Positions 8,143-14,683 of a DNA stretch of 42,758 nt are shown here, piece after piece. The DNA comes from Planctomycetota bacterium (lineage in GTDB: Bacteria; Planctomycetota; MHYJ01; JACQXL01), in assembly GCA_016208805.1 (NCBI GenBank), contig JACQXL010000155.1, positions 1 to 42,758 on the forward strand. The letters run 5' to 3'. A program made the position numbers and the translations under genes. The notes below the pieces were generated by a model that had not been told where the DNA came from, ran no database searches, and saw only the letters and a program-made list of their open reading frames with translations. Position 1 is the first letter of the stretch; each line of letters starts with the position of its first letter.

Positions 8143-9993
8143 ATGCGTTGGACTAAAACACTTATCCCCACCTTGAAGGAAGACCCGGCCGATGCCGAAA
8201 GCGTCAGCCACAAACTGATGCTCCGGGCCGGGCTGATTCGTAAACTCTCGGCCGGCATTTATATTTACCTGCCGCTCGGCCAGCGGGTGCTCAATAAGGT
8301 TGTTAATATTATCAGGTCGGAAATGGACCGGGCCGGCGCGCTGGAAGTGCTTTTGCCTGCGCTCCAGACGCCCGAACTCTGGGAAAAGACCGGCCGGCTC
8401 AAGGATATGGCCGATATCATCTACCAGTTCAAGGACAAGAGCGGCAAACCCTGTATGCTCGGCCCGACCCACGAGGAAATCATCACCTATCTGGTCGCCA
8501 ACGAGGTCTCCTCCTACCGGCAACTGCCCGTCACTCTTTACCAGATACAGACCAAGTTCCGTGATGAACTCCGTCCGCGCTTCGGCATCATCCGAAGCAA
8601 GGAATTCCTGATGAAGGACGCCTACAGTTTTGATGCGGACGAGACCGGGCTGAACAAAAGTTATCAGGCGATGGACCAGGCCTACCGACGCATCTTTGAC
8701 CGCTGCGGCCTGAATTATAAATGCATTGAAGGCGACAGCGGCGCAATGGGCGGACACTTCTCCCAGGAGTTTATGGTGCCCTCGCCGGCCGGAGAGGATA
8801 TCTTTGTTACCTGCTCCAAATGCGACTATGCCGCCACCTTGATGCTGGTGAAATGTCAACCCGCCCCCACTGGGGCGAAGGCGGACAAGCAGCCCCTAAA
8901 AGAAGTCGCCACCCCGGGCACGACCACCATTGAAGCGGTCGGCAAACTGCTCAATGTCTCCGCTCAGCAGATGGTCAAGACAATGATTTGTCTGGCGGGT
9001 GAAAAACCGGTTGCCATTCTCCTGCGCGGCGACCACGAACTCAACCTCTCCAAACTTGCCAAACTATACTCCGGCAGTTTGAGCGGGAGCGAATTACTGC
9101 CGGGTATAGTCGGCTGCCCTAAAGGTGGTACAGCCGATTGGTCCTTTAGGATGGACCATAATCGACAGGCCTCAACAGCCGCACTATTAGGCGAGGCCAA
9201 TATCACCCTGGCCGAACCCGCCCTTATAGAAAAGGTCACCGGTGGACCGCTCGGGTTCTCCGGACCGGTCGGACTCCAAAGTCGCAACGGAGTCCCGATT
9301 ATTTCGGGAAAGGGCATCACCATTATCGCCGACCACGCGGTAATGTCAATGAGTAACTTCGTTACCGGCGCCAATAAGAAGGATGCCCATCTGCTCAATG
9401 TTAATCTGGACCGCGACTTCAAGCCGACCCATGTGGCTGATGTCCGGGTCGTGACCGAGCAAGACCCCTGTCCGGTGTGTCAGTCGCCGCTCAAGATTAA
9501 TAACGGGCTGGAGGTCGGTCATATCTTCCAACTAGGCACCAAATACTCCAAAGCGCTTGAGGCGATGTTCCTGGATGAAAAAGGCGCCCGGCATCCTGTC
9601 ATTATGGGCTGTTACGGCATCGGCGTCAACCGCATCATCGCCGCGCTGATAGAAAACGCTTATGACGACAACGGCATCATCTGGTCAACCGAACTCGCGC
9701 CTTACAATGTCCTGATTATCTCCATCAACCCGGCCGATAAAACCATTGCCGCCGTTTCTACGGAATTATACGACCAACTCACGGCCAAAGGCATAGATGT
9801 CCTCTGGGATGACCGCGATATCTCGCCGGGAGTGAAGTTCAAGGATGCCGACCTGATTGGCATTCCGACCATCGTCACGGTCGGCAAGGGCACCATCAAG
9901 GACAGGACCGTGGACATCAAAGACCGCAAGACCGGCCGGAAGCAAATTGTCTCATTTGAGAAGGCAACAGATGTAATAATGACTAATGTCTAA
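8143..9993 (+). CDS. proS: Prolyl-tRNA synthetase, with three repeat insertions
   Basis: 616 residues from the ATG at 8143. This start aligns with the M-R-T-S-Q-Y-L-x-S-T-L-K-E start of bacterial ProRS; an upstream TTG would only add repeat-encoded residues. It charges tRNA-Pro with proline. The class II core is present: R-A-G-L-I-R-K-L-S-A-G, motif 2 with G-P-T-H-E-E and F-R-D-E-L-R-P-R-F-G, and motif 3 around G-C-Y-G-I-G-V-N-R. The bacterial INS editing domain lies between motifs 2 and 3. That region has three additions not expected in the family: about residues 241-250 (a CGCCCC/GGGGCG dyad), 308-346 (9064-9180, containing a 51-bp dispersed repeat) and 381-390 (9288-9309, identical over 22 nt to fusA). 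All keep the frame. The region before the ATG is repeat-derived and lacks a clear ribosome-binding site. Confidence 0.95.
   Translation: MRWTKTLIPTLKEDPADAESVSHKLMLRAGLIRKLSAGIYIYLPLGQRVLNKVVNIIRSEMDRAGALEVLLPALQTPELWEKTGRLKDMADIIYQFKDKSGKPCMLGPTHEEIITYLVANEVSSYRQLPVTLYQIQTKFRDELRPRFGIIRSKEFLMKDAYSFDADETGLNKSYQAMDQAYRRIFDRCGLNYKCIEGDSGAMGGHFSQEFMVPSPAGEDIFVTCSKCDYAATLMLVKCQPAPTGAKADKQPLKEVATPGTTTIEAVGKLLNVSAQQMVKTMICLAGEKPVAILLRGDHELNLSKLAKLYSGSLSGSELLPGIVGCPKGGTADWSFRMDHNRQASTAALLGEANITLAEPALIEKVTGGPLGFSGPVGLQSRNGVPIISGKGITIIADHAVMSMSNFVTGANKKDAHLLNVNLDRDFKPTHVADVRVVTEQDPCPVCQSPLKINNGLEVGHIFQLGTKYSKALEAMFLDEKGARHPVIMGCYGIGVNRIIAALIENAYDDNGIIWSTELAPYNVLIISINPADKTIAAVSTELYDQLTAKGIDVLWDDRDISPGVKFKDADLIGIPTIVTVGKGTIKDRTVDIKDRKTGRKQIVSFEKATDVIMTNV
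9112..9162 (+). repeat. 51-bp dispersed repeat inside proS (R1, copy 1)
   Basis: Starts GGCTGCCCTAAAGGT. It matches 42431-42481 at 50 of 51 positions, and weaker similarity extends on both sides (22 bases upstream at 18/22). It is read in frame in the editing domain of prolyl-tRNA synthetase, where E. coli ProRS has no corresponding residues. Confidence 0.88.
9288..9309 (+). repeat. 22-nt repeat in proS identical to fusA insert
   Basis: CGGAGTCCCGATTATTTCGG plus GA is identical to the reverse complement of 42114-42135 inside fusA. It is close to the AGTCCCGATAATCATCGG core of the intergenic R2 repeats (11642-11810 and 13169-13312). Here it codes for an extra loop between the G-P-V-G-L and I-A-D segments of the ProRS editing domain. 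Confidence 0.85.
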
Positions 9994-10092
9994 TGACGAA
10001 TGACGAAAGAATGACTAAAGCGCTAATAGCTAATTTAGTCATTAGGAATTTGGCCCGGTTAGCCAGTCAACCGGTAAACCGGCAAACATTTA

Positions 10093-10563
10093 ATGAAACA
10101 AACTCGTATCTTAGGCATTGACCCCGGCACCCGGCTGGTCGGCTGGGCCGTCCTGGAGCAATCACCAACCGGGATGAAGGCGCTCAACTACGATGCCATC
10201 AAGGCCAAAGGCAACGACTTGCCCCAGCGGCTTAAGACGATTTATATTGAACTGAACAAGATTATCAAACGCTACCGCCCAACCGTGATTTCGCTGGAGA
10301 ACGTCTTCTATGCCAAGGATGTCCAGGCCACGGTTAAGATAGGCGAAGGCCGGGCGGTTGCGCTGTTGGCCTCGGCCCAGTGCCATATCCCGATTTACGA
10401 ATATACGCCGGCCGAGATAAAGAAATCGGTCACCGGCAACGGCCGGGCCGACAAGGCCCAGGTCGCCTGGATGGTCAAAAACATACTCGGGATGGAGGAG
10501 TTAAAGGCGGGCGATGCGGCCGATGCCTTAGCCATCGCCCTCTGCCATGCGAACAGGACATAA
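10093..10563 (+). CDS. ruvC: Crossover junction endodeoxyribonuclease RuvC
   Basis: 156 residues, typical length. The RNase H-like catalytic acids are in place: Asp10 (I-L-G-I-D-P-G-T), Glu69 (I-S-L-E-N-V-F), Asp141 and Asp144 in G-D-A-A-D-A-L-A-I-A. It resolves Holliday junctions by paired nicking together with RuvAB. The genes ruvA and ruvB are not next to it. The preceding 100 bases are short AATGAC-type repeats, and the ATG at 10093 lacks a strong Shine-Dalgarno. Confidence 0.94.
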   Translation: MKQTRILGIDPGTRLVGWAVLEQSPTGMKALNYDAIKAKGNDLPQRLKTIYIELNKIIKRYRPTVISLENVFYAKDVQATVKIGEGRAVALLASAQCHIPIYEYTPAEIKKSVTGNGRADKAQVAWMVKNILGMEELKAGDAADALAIALCHANRT

Positions 10564-10639
10564 TAGTTACAGCGTTAGAATGTTGTAATGTTTCATTGTT
10601 CGGGACGGCCCAACATTGTAACTCTGTAACATTGTAACT

Positions 10640-11584
10640 ATGAAACCTATACTGAAGACCGATATTCCCGTGCTCAAGAAACTCGGCCAGGGCAAGGTGC
10701 GCGATATATACGAGGTAGGCGAGAACTTGCTGGTAGTCACCACCGACCGCATCTCGGCATTTGATGTGGTCCTGCCGGACGGCATTCCATATAAGGGGGC
10801 CGTCTTAACGGCCCTGTCCACCTTCTGGTTCTACCTGATAAAGGACATCACCCCAACGCACTTCATCACCTCCGATTTTGATGAGATAGCCCGGCAGGTG
10901 CCGGCCGTAAAACCCTATAAAGACCAGTTAGTCGGTCGGACTATGTTGGTCAAAAAGGCAACCGTATTCCCGGTGGAATGCGTCGTGCGTGGCTATATCG
11001 CCGGCTCGGCTTGGGAGGAATACTCCAAGTCAGGCACGGTCCGCGGTGTACAACTGGTTGAGGGATTGAAGGAGTCAGACCAACTCAAGCCGACTCCGTC
11101 CACCAAGGCGGAAAAGGGGCATGATGAAAATATCTCATTTGAAAAGATGGCCGAGGTTATCGGCCCTGAACCGGCCAAGGAGTTGAAAGACCGGAGCATC
11201 AGGATATACGAAACGGCGCACAAGTATGCGCTGACCAAGGGCATTATTATATGCGACACTAAATTTGAGTGGGGCACGGTAAAAACAACCGGATTAAACA
11301 GGATTAAGCCGGATAATCCGTTAAATCAGTTAAATCCTGTTGTTGAAATTACGTTAGTGGATGAGGTGCTCACGCCGGATTCGTCCCGGTTCTGGCCCTC
11401 GGACGGCTATTTCCCCGGGAAGAGCCAGCCCTCGTTTGACAAGCAATTCGTTCGCGACTATCTGAAGGTCATCGGCTGGAATAAGACCCCGCCCGCGCCC
11501 AAACTGCCAGAAGAGATAATAAAGAAGACTTCGGAAAAATACTTGGAGGCCTACAAGCGGATAACCGGGCAGGAATTGGCCTAA
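10640..11584 (+). CDS. purC: SAICAR synthetase, with a palindromic insertion
   Basis: 314 residues, the longer form of the family. It joins CAIR and aspartate with ATP in purine synthesis. The start K-L-G-Q-G-K-V-R-D-I-Y, the V-V-R-G-Y-I-A-G-S-A-W motif, G-H-D-E-N-I-S-F and the active-site D-E-V-L-T-P-D-S-S-R-F-W are all present. Between K-F-E-W-G and E-I-T-L-V-D-E-V the family has a short turn. Here about 20 residues (216-234) are added by a palindromic repeat at 11285-11343. The intergenic region with ruvC is a GTTACAATGTT-type dyad. No other pur gene is adjacent. Confidence 0.94.
   Translation: MKPILKTDIPVLKKLGQGKVRDIYEVGENLLVVTTDRISAFDVVLPDGIPYKGAVLTALSTFWFYLIKDITPTHFITSDFDEIARQVPAVKPYKDQLVGRTMLVKKATVFPVECVVRGYIAGSAWEEYSKSGTVRGVQLVEGLKESDQLKPTPSTKAEKGHDENISFEKMAEVIGPEPAKELKDRSIRIYETAHKYALTKGIIICDTKFEWGTVKTTGLNRIKPDNPLNQLNPVVEITLVDEVLTPDSSRFWPSDGYFPGKSQPSFDKQFVRDYLKVIGWNKTPPAPKLPEEIIKKTSEKYLEAYKRITGQELA
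11285..11343. repeat. In-frame AACAAC-GGATTAA palindrome inside purC (R4)
   Basis: The arms AACAACCGGATTAAA and TTAAATCCTGTTGTT pair at 13 of 15 positions. Related intergenic copies are at 19872-19931 and, more weakly, 8050-8130. The insertion adds Thr/Asn/Pro/Leu-rich residues to SAICAR synthetase without breaking the frame. Confidence 0.8.
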
Positions 11585-11641
11585 TCAGCAGGTCGGGACA
11601 AAGGGGTAACTACCCTTGAACTTTGCAACCTTTTGAACCCT

Positions 11642-11810
11642 TGCGTAGCCGTAGCGCCTGCCCGCCGCAGCCTTGGCGTAGGCGGGGAGTCCCGATAATC
11701 ATCGGGGCTGGTATCCGGTCAGGGGCGGAACTGAGAATTGTTTACCCGCCTCTGGAGGGCCTGCCACTCCGCAGCCCGTATGGGCGAAGGATGGGTGTTC
11801 CCGGAATTCG
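11642..11810. repeat. R2 repeat, copy 1
   Basis: About 170 bases built of three dyads: a GCCTGCCCGCC...GGCGG hairpin (11656-11687), TCCCGATAATCATCGGGG, and a third GC-rich hairpin. It aligns with 13169-13312 over its whole length in the same orientation. The fusA insertion is the same repeat on the other strand with the first hairpin deleted. It has no coding function; apparent reading frames through it are chance. Confidence 0.75.
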
Positions 11811-11820
11811 TAATCTTTGC

Positions 11821-11872
11821 TTGACAGCGGTTACCATACAAACTATCATATTAGCGTTATTGTATGGTAACC
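11821..11872 (+). promoter_or_regulatory. Strong promoter embedded in a 13-bp palindromic operator
   Basis: TTGACA (11821-11826), a 17-base spacer, then TATCAT (11844-11849), five of six to the -10 consensus. A perfect inverted repeat GGTTACCATACAA (11829-11841) / TTGTATGGTAACC (11860-11872) places one arm in the spacer and the other just downstream of the expected start. A protein bound to both arms would block RNA polymerase, so autoregulation of the two genes that follow is likely. The regulator is not identified; the first gene product is the obvious candidate. Confidence 0.75.
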
Positions 11873-11900
11873 ATTATTAAGGCAAGCGAAAGGTTTTAAT

Positions 11901-12218
11901 ATGGGCGTGTTAAAAGGCGTGCTTAAAGAAGAGCTTCGGAATTCCCTCCAGATGAAAAATGATTATGAAAGGGAATTGGCTGAATTGCCCAGGGGGAGTT
12001 TGGCCAGGAAAAACATCAAAGGCCACAATTATTACTACCTGCAAATGCGCCGAAACGGGAAAGTAAAATTCATCTATAAAGGAAAACTCCCGGACTCGGA
12101 AATCGAGAAGTATCAGGAAGCCAAAAAATACCGCGCGAAATACCGGAAGTTATTATCACGGGTAAAAAAACAGATAAGGTTTTTAAGGAGCGCTCTGCGT
12201 GGAAAAGAATCAGTATAA
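11901..12218 (+). CDS. Small basic protein upstream of nucleotidyltransferase (DUF6788-like)
   Basis: 105 residues, basic and helical. The segment R-G-S-L-A-R-K-x-I-K-G-H-x-Y-Y-Y-L, then K-V-K-F-I-Y-K-G-K and a long C-terminal helix, resembles a small conserved family usually found next to nucleotidyltransferase genes (DUF6788-like, from memory). It lacks the cysteines of some members. The gene overlaps the nucleotidyltransferase by 20 bases, so the two are co-translated. The strong palindromic promoter upstream suggests a toxin-antitoxin-like arrangement. That role is inferred from layout, not from a recognised activity. Confidence 0.6.
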   Translation: MGVLKGVLKEELRNSLQMKNDYERELAELPRGSLARKNIKGHNYYYLQMRRNGKVKFIYKGKLPDSEIEKYQEAKKYRAKYRKLLSRVKKQIRFLRSALRGKESV

Positions 12219-12558
12219 CTTATGCGTGGAAATCCTGAAACGGCTGCGACACGCCGGCGTTCTGAATGATATCATAGTCATCGGAAGTTGGTGCATTCCG
12301 TTTTATTCCGAATATTTCAGGGGCGTAAAATACATATCGGCCATAAAAACGCGCGACATTGATTTGCTCGTTCCCGCGCCGGGAAAACTTAAGGCAAGCG
12401 CGGATATCCCCGGCTTGGTAAAAGACCTGGGTTTTGTTATCGGCTACAAAGGAAGCAAGGGGTATATTAAGTTAGAGCATCCGGATTTGGTGATAGAATT
12501 CCTGGTGCCGGAAAAAGGCCGAGGCACGGATGAGCCGTATGCTTTGCCTAAGTTCTGA
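12199..12558 (+). pseudogene. Nucleotidyltransferase, N-terminal part (split by MITE)
   Basis: Starts at GTG 12199 with AAGGAG eight bases upstream. The protein has I-V-I-G-S-W-C (the GS motif of the pol-beta nucleotidyltransferase fold) and T-R-D-I-D-L-L-V, which carries the metal-binding Asp pair. This fits the AbiEii/GSU0053-like nucleotidyltransferase families. It ends at a TGA supplied by the terminal repeat of the inserted element. If the element and one copy of the 6-bp target duplication are removed, the frame continues into 12775-13105 and gives a 228-residue protein. Confidence 0.8.
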
Positions 12559-12768
12559 ACTCTTGCGAAATGCCCCTTTTGTCATTCTGAACGAAGTCCG
12601 CCATAGGCGGACGGAGTGAAGAATCTCCGTTTTATGCGGATTTGGGACGAGATTCTTCGCCCTACGGGCTCAGAATGACACTTTTTGGGTGGTTTACGAG
12701 ATTCTTCGCCCTACGGGCTCAGAATGACACTTTTTGGGTGGTTTATTTCCCATTTCGCAAGAGTTCAG
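12555..12768. mobile_element. MITE, family A, 214 bp, with 6-bp target duplication
   Basis: Perfect 18-base terminal inverted repeats CTGAACTCTTGCGAAATG (12555-12572 and, reversed, 12751-12768), flanked by TAAGTT on both sides (12549-12554 and 12769-12774). It has no coding capacity. The interior holds the TCATTCTGA...GAAGAATCT / GATTCTTCG...CAGAATGAC core and an exact tandem duplication of a 49-base unit (12648-12696 and 12697-12745). A second copy begins at 42660. The transposase that would move it is not in the window. Confidence 0.93.
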
Positions 12769-13105
12769 TAAGTTGGGGCTTAATGCGCAGGCCTTAAGGT
12801 TTTTAAATCTGCTTACGGAAAACACGATAAAAATCAACATTCAGGGTATTCCGGTAACGCTTCCGCATCCGGCCAACTTCGCCCTGCATAAACTGATAAT
12901 ATTCCAGAGAAGGAGAAATCCGGACAAAACAGCCAAAGACAAAGAAGCCGCCATAAACATATTAAAAGCGCTGGTTCATAAAGGTGATGTTGATGAAATC
13001 AGGAAGGTTTTCGACGCGCAACTATTCAAATGGCGTAAAAAGATAATATTGGGGCTGGAAAAATCACGGGAAAAGGAACTTCTGGATATCCTTCAACCCC
13101 GATAA
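12769..13105 (+). pseudogene. Nucleotidyltransferase, C-terminal part (split by MITE)
   Basis: Continues the reading frame of 12199-12558 past the MITE: L-G-L-N-A-Q-A-L-R-F-L-N-L-L, then a substrate-domain segment L-P-H-P-A-N-F-A-L-H-K-L-I and a helical C-terminus. An ATG inside the MITE at 12734 would give an in-frame start, but no ribosome-binding site supports it. This half has no catalytic residues by itself. The clean junction and intact frames suggest a recent insertion. Confidence 0.78.
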
Positions 13106-13168
13106 TCCCGGCAAAACTATCTTGCACTGCCGCAGAATAAACGGCTGAAAAAATAAATCCGTGCAATC

Positions 13169-13312
13169 TGCGTAACCGCAGTGCCTGCCCGTCCGTCAGG
13201 CGGGGAGTCCCGATAATCATCGGTGCTGGTATCCGGTCAGGGGCGGGATTGAGGATGGTCTGCCCGTCCCGCCGTGGCGGGAAGGGTGTCCCACGAATTG
13301 CGGTGTCCCAAG
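13169..13312. repeat. R2 repeat, copy 2
   Basis: Aligns with 11642-11810 in the same orientation, sharing GGCGGGGAGTCCCGATAATC and CTGGTATCCGGTCAGGGGCGG. With copy 1 it brackets the promoter, small basic gene and nucleotidyltransferase as a direct-repeat pair. Confidence 0.75.
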
Positions 13313-13314
13313 AT

Positions 13315-13614
13315 ATGTCTAAAAAATCCATGGTTTCCAAATCGGCGGTACATCCCCCGCTCCCCGTGCTGGAGAAGTTCTTCCATAGAAACGGCTATGT
13401 GCGTGTGCAAAATTATAATCTAAAACAAAAACTTGGCGCCAAATACCATAAGGGTTGGGAGGTCCGCTTTGTTCTCAAGACGCCGAGAGAACTCACACAG
13501 GTTTACCAATTGCTCTGTGAAGCAGGTTTTAAGCCCGGCAATCCTTTTACAAAACATGGCTGGTTAATTCAGCCTGTTTACGGCAAACAAACGGTTGACT
13601 ACTTTCTATCTTGA
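13315..13614 (+). CDS. Small conserved protein of unknown function
   Basis: 99 residues from the ATG at 13315; an earlier ATG at 13249 would only translate the R2 repeat. The pattern Y-H-K-G-W-E-V-R-F-V, then V-Y-Q-L-L-C-E-A-G-F-K-P-G-N-P-F-x-K-H and finally Q-P-V-Y-G-K-Q-T-V-D-Y-F resembles a small widespread uncharacterised family of alpha/beta proteins that I know only as hypothetical. No catalytic motif stands out. There is no good ribosome-binding site. It lies next to the nucleotidyltransferase module but beyond the second R2 copy, so it may not belong to it. Confidence 0.6.
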   Translation: MSKKSMVSKSAVHPPLPVLEKFFHRNGYVRVQNYNLKQKLGAKYHKGWEVRFVLKTPRELTQVYQLLCEAGFKPGNPFTKHGWLIQPVYGKQTVDYFLS

Positions 13615-13822
13615 ATTCCGGGGAACATACTACCGAATAAAACAGGAACTGGCAAGAGACAGGATTAATCCGTATAATTTGTATAATCTGTGGCTTGGAG
13701 AGAGGGACGTGGCCCGCATTTAATAATACGGGGCAGGCGTAAGTAAAATAAATACCGCCCGGGAAATAAGGAAAATAGCCCCTGCCCGCCTCTGGCGAGT
13801 ATCCATAGAATTAAACGGTTAG

Positions 13823-14081
13823 CAGGGTGTCCAAAAAGCCTGTCTGCGTGCGGGAACGCACAGGCAGGCCCCTTTTGTCATTCTGAACCCTTCGGCGGTT
13901 GTCATTCTGAGGGATGGCGCCAACGGCGCCAGACCGAAGAATCTCCGCCGCCTCATGGTAAACTCCGTGAAGAATCTGCCCTGAGCGAAGGGTCTACTAA
14001 CAATGTGAATAGAGATTCTTCGGCTCACGCCTCAGAATGACCATGCCATGCCGCATGGCGTGGCACTTTTTGGACACCCTG
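13823..14081. mobile_element. MITE, family B, 259 bp, with 4-bp target duplication
   Basis: Perfect 16-base terminal inverted repeats CAGGGTGTCCAAAAAG (13823-13838 and, reversed, 14066-14081), flanked by TTAG on both sides (13819-13822, 14082-14085). The interior contains TCATTCTGA...AGAATCT and AGATTCTTCGG...CAGAATGAC. That is the same core as family A, but within unrelated ends. No coding capacity. A second copy is at 40070-40190. Confidence 0.9.
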
Positions 14082-14111
14082 TTAGAAATTCAGTTCTACA
14101 TCCCCCCCACC

Positions 14112-14463
14112 GGTGGGGGGTATGGTAGGGTCTGGTAGGGGGTAGCCCTGAACATCGTAGGGGTTTGCCCACAATCTGGCAGGGGGTAACCGCCCTATTC
14201 GTAGGGGTCGCCCGTCATACTCGTAGGTCTAACGACCCCATCTCGTGGGGCATTAGGCCAATACCCGTAGGGGGGTACCACAAACCTCGTCGGGGGTAGC
14301 CGCTTTATTAGTAGGGGTCGCCCGCCATACTCGTAGGTATCGCGACCCCATCTCGTGGGGAATTCGGCCAATACTCGTAGGGGTGCTGGACAAAACTCGT
14401 AGGGATAACCACCGATACTCGTAGGCATTAGACACTAATTTCGTAGACAACACTCCATAAAAA
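14112..14463. repeat. 22-bp tandem array, 16 units in perfect phase
   Basis: Units begin every 22 bases at 14112, 14134, 14156 and so on to 14442 without a single insertion or deletion. The conserved part of each unit is CGTAGGGG (variants GGTAGGGG, CGTGGGG, AGTAGGGG); the other 14 bases vary but often end CCATACT or CAATACT. Units at 14200-14309 are copied with changes at 14310-14419, a 110-bp higher-order repeat of five units. It has no coding potential, since 22 is not a multiple of three. The spacing of about two helical turns places the motif on one face of the DNA, as in iteron or operator arrays. It lies directly upstream of the methyltransferase island. Confidence 0.88.
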
Positions 14464-14506
14464 ATGAGAAAAAGATTGTTTTTGTGGTCTTAAAAGAGGA
14501 TATTTG

Positions 14507-14534
14507 TTGATTTTAGTTGAGGGCTAATTATAAT
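14507..14534 (+). promoter_or_regulatory. Promoter of the methyltransferase island
   Basis: TTGATT (14507-14512), a 16-base spacer, then a perfect TATAAT (14529-14534). The predicted start lies within about 8 bases of the ATG at 14549, so the transcript would have a very short leader. It follows the end of the 22-bp array by about 45 bases. Confidence 0.65.
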
Positions 14535-14548
14535 GACAGGTAAATTAT

Positions 14549-14683
14549 ATGCCAAATAAATATCAGGATTGGGATAAGGAAAAGTTAATCGCTGAGATTA
14601 AGCGGTTAAAGGAACAGAAGACATATGGCCTGGTCTGGGAACCTAAGACCGAGGAGGTTGTAGAAAAGTGCAAGACCCGATGA
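14549..14683 (+). CDS. 44-residue protein like the N-terminus of adenine-specific Mod methylases
   Basis: The sequence reads D-W-D-K-E-K-L-I-A-E-I-K-R-L-K-E-Q-K-T-Y-G-L-V-W-E and then E-E-V-V-E-K-C-K. This matches the start of Mod-type adenine methyltransferases and related proteins (K-x-Y-G-L-V-W-E-x-K-x-E-x-V-V), up to where they continue with L-P-V-L. Here a TGA stops it. It may be a truncated relic, or a small separate peptide kept in the operon. The stop overlaps the next ATG (ATGA). Confidence 0.55.
   Translation: MPNKYQDWDKEKLIAEIKRLKEQKTYGLVWEPKTEEVVEKCKTR

Noticed and set aside
11623..11880. 85-residue protein upstream of the nucleotidyltransferase module
   Set aside because: It is a translation of the R2 repeat and promoter region, it has no homologue pattern, and the second R2 copy does not keep the frame.
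12734..12768. Independent start of the nucleotidyltransferase C-terminal half within the MITE
   Set aside because: There is no ribosome-binding site at that ATG, and the half lacks catalytic residues. The frame there is a consequence of the terminal repeat.
14195..14453. Minus-strand proteins across the tandem array
   Set aside because: The 22-base period shifts frame at every unit, so the apparent peptides are by-products of the repeat; no ribosome-binding site supports them.
14112..14463. CRISPR array
   Set aside because: The period is only 22 bases, the conserved part is about 8 bases, and the variable parts resemble each other in a five-unit block duplication. No cas gene is near. It does not fit repeat/spacer structure.
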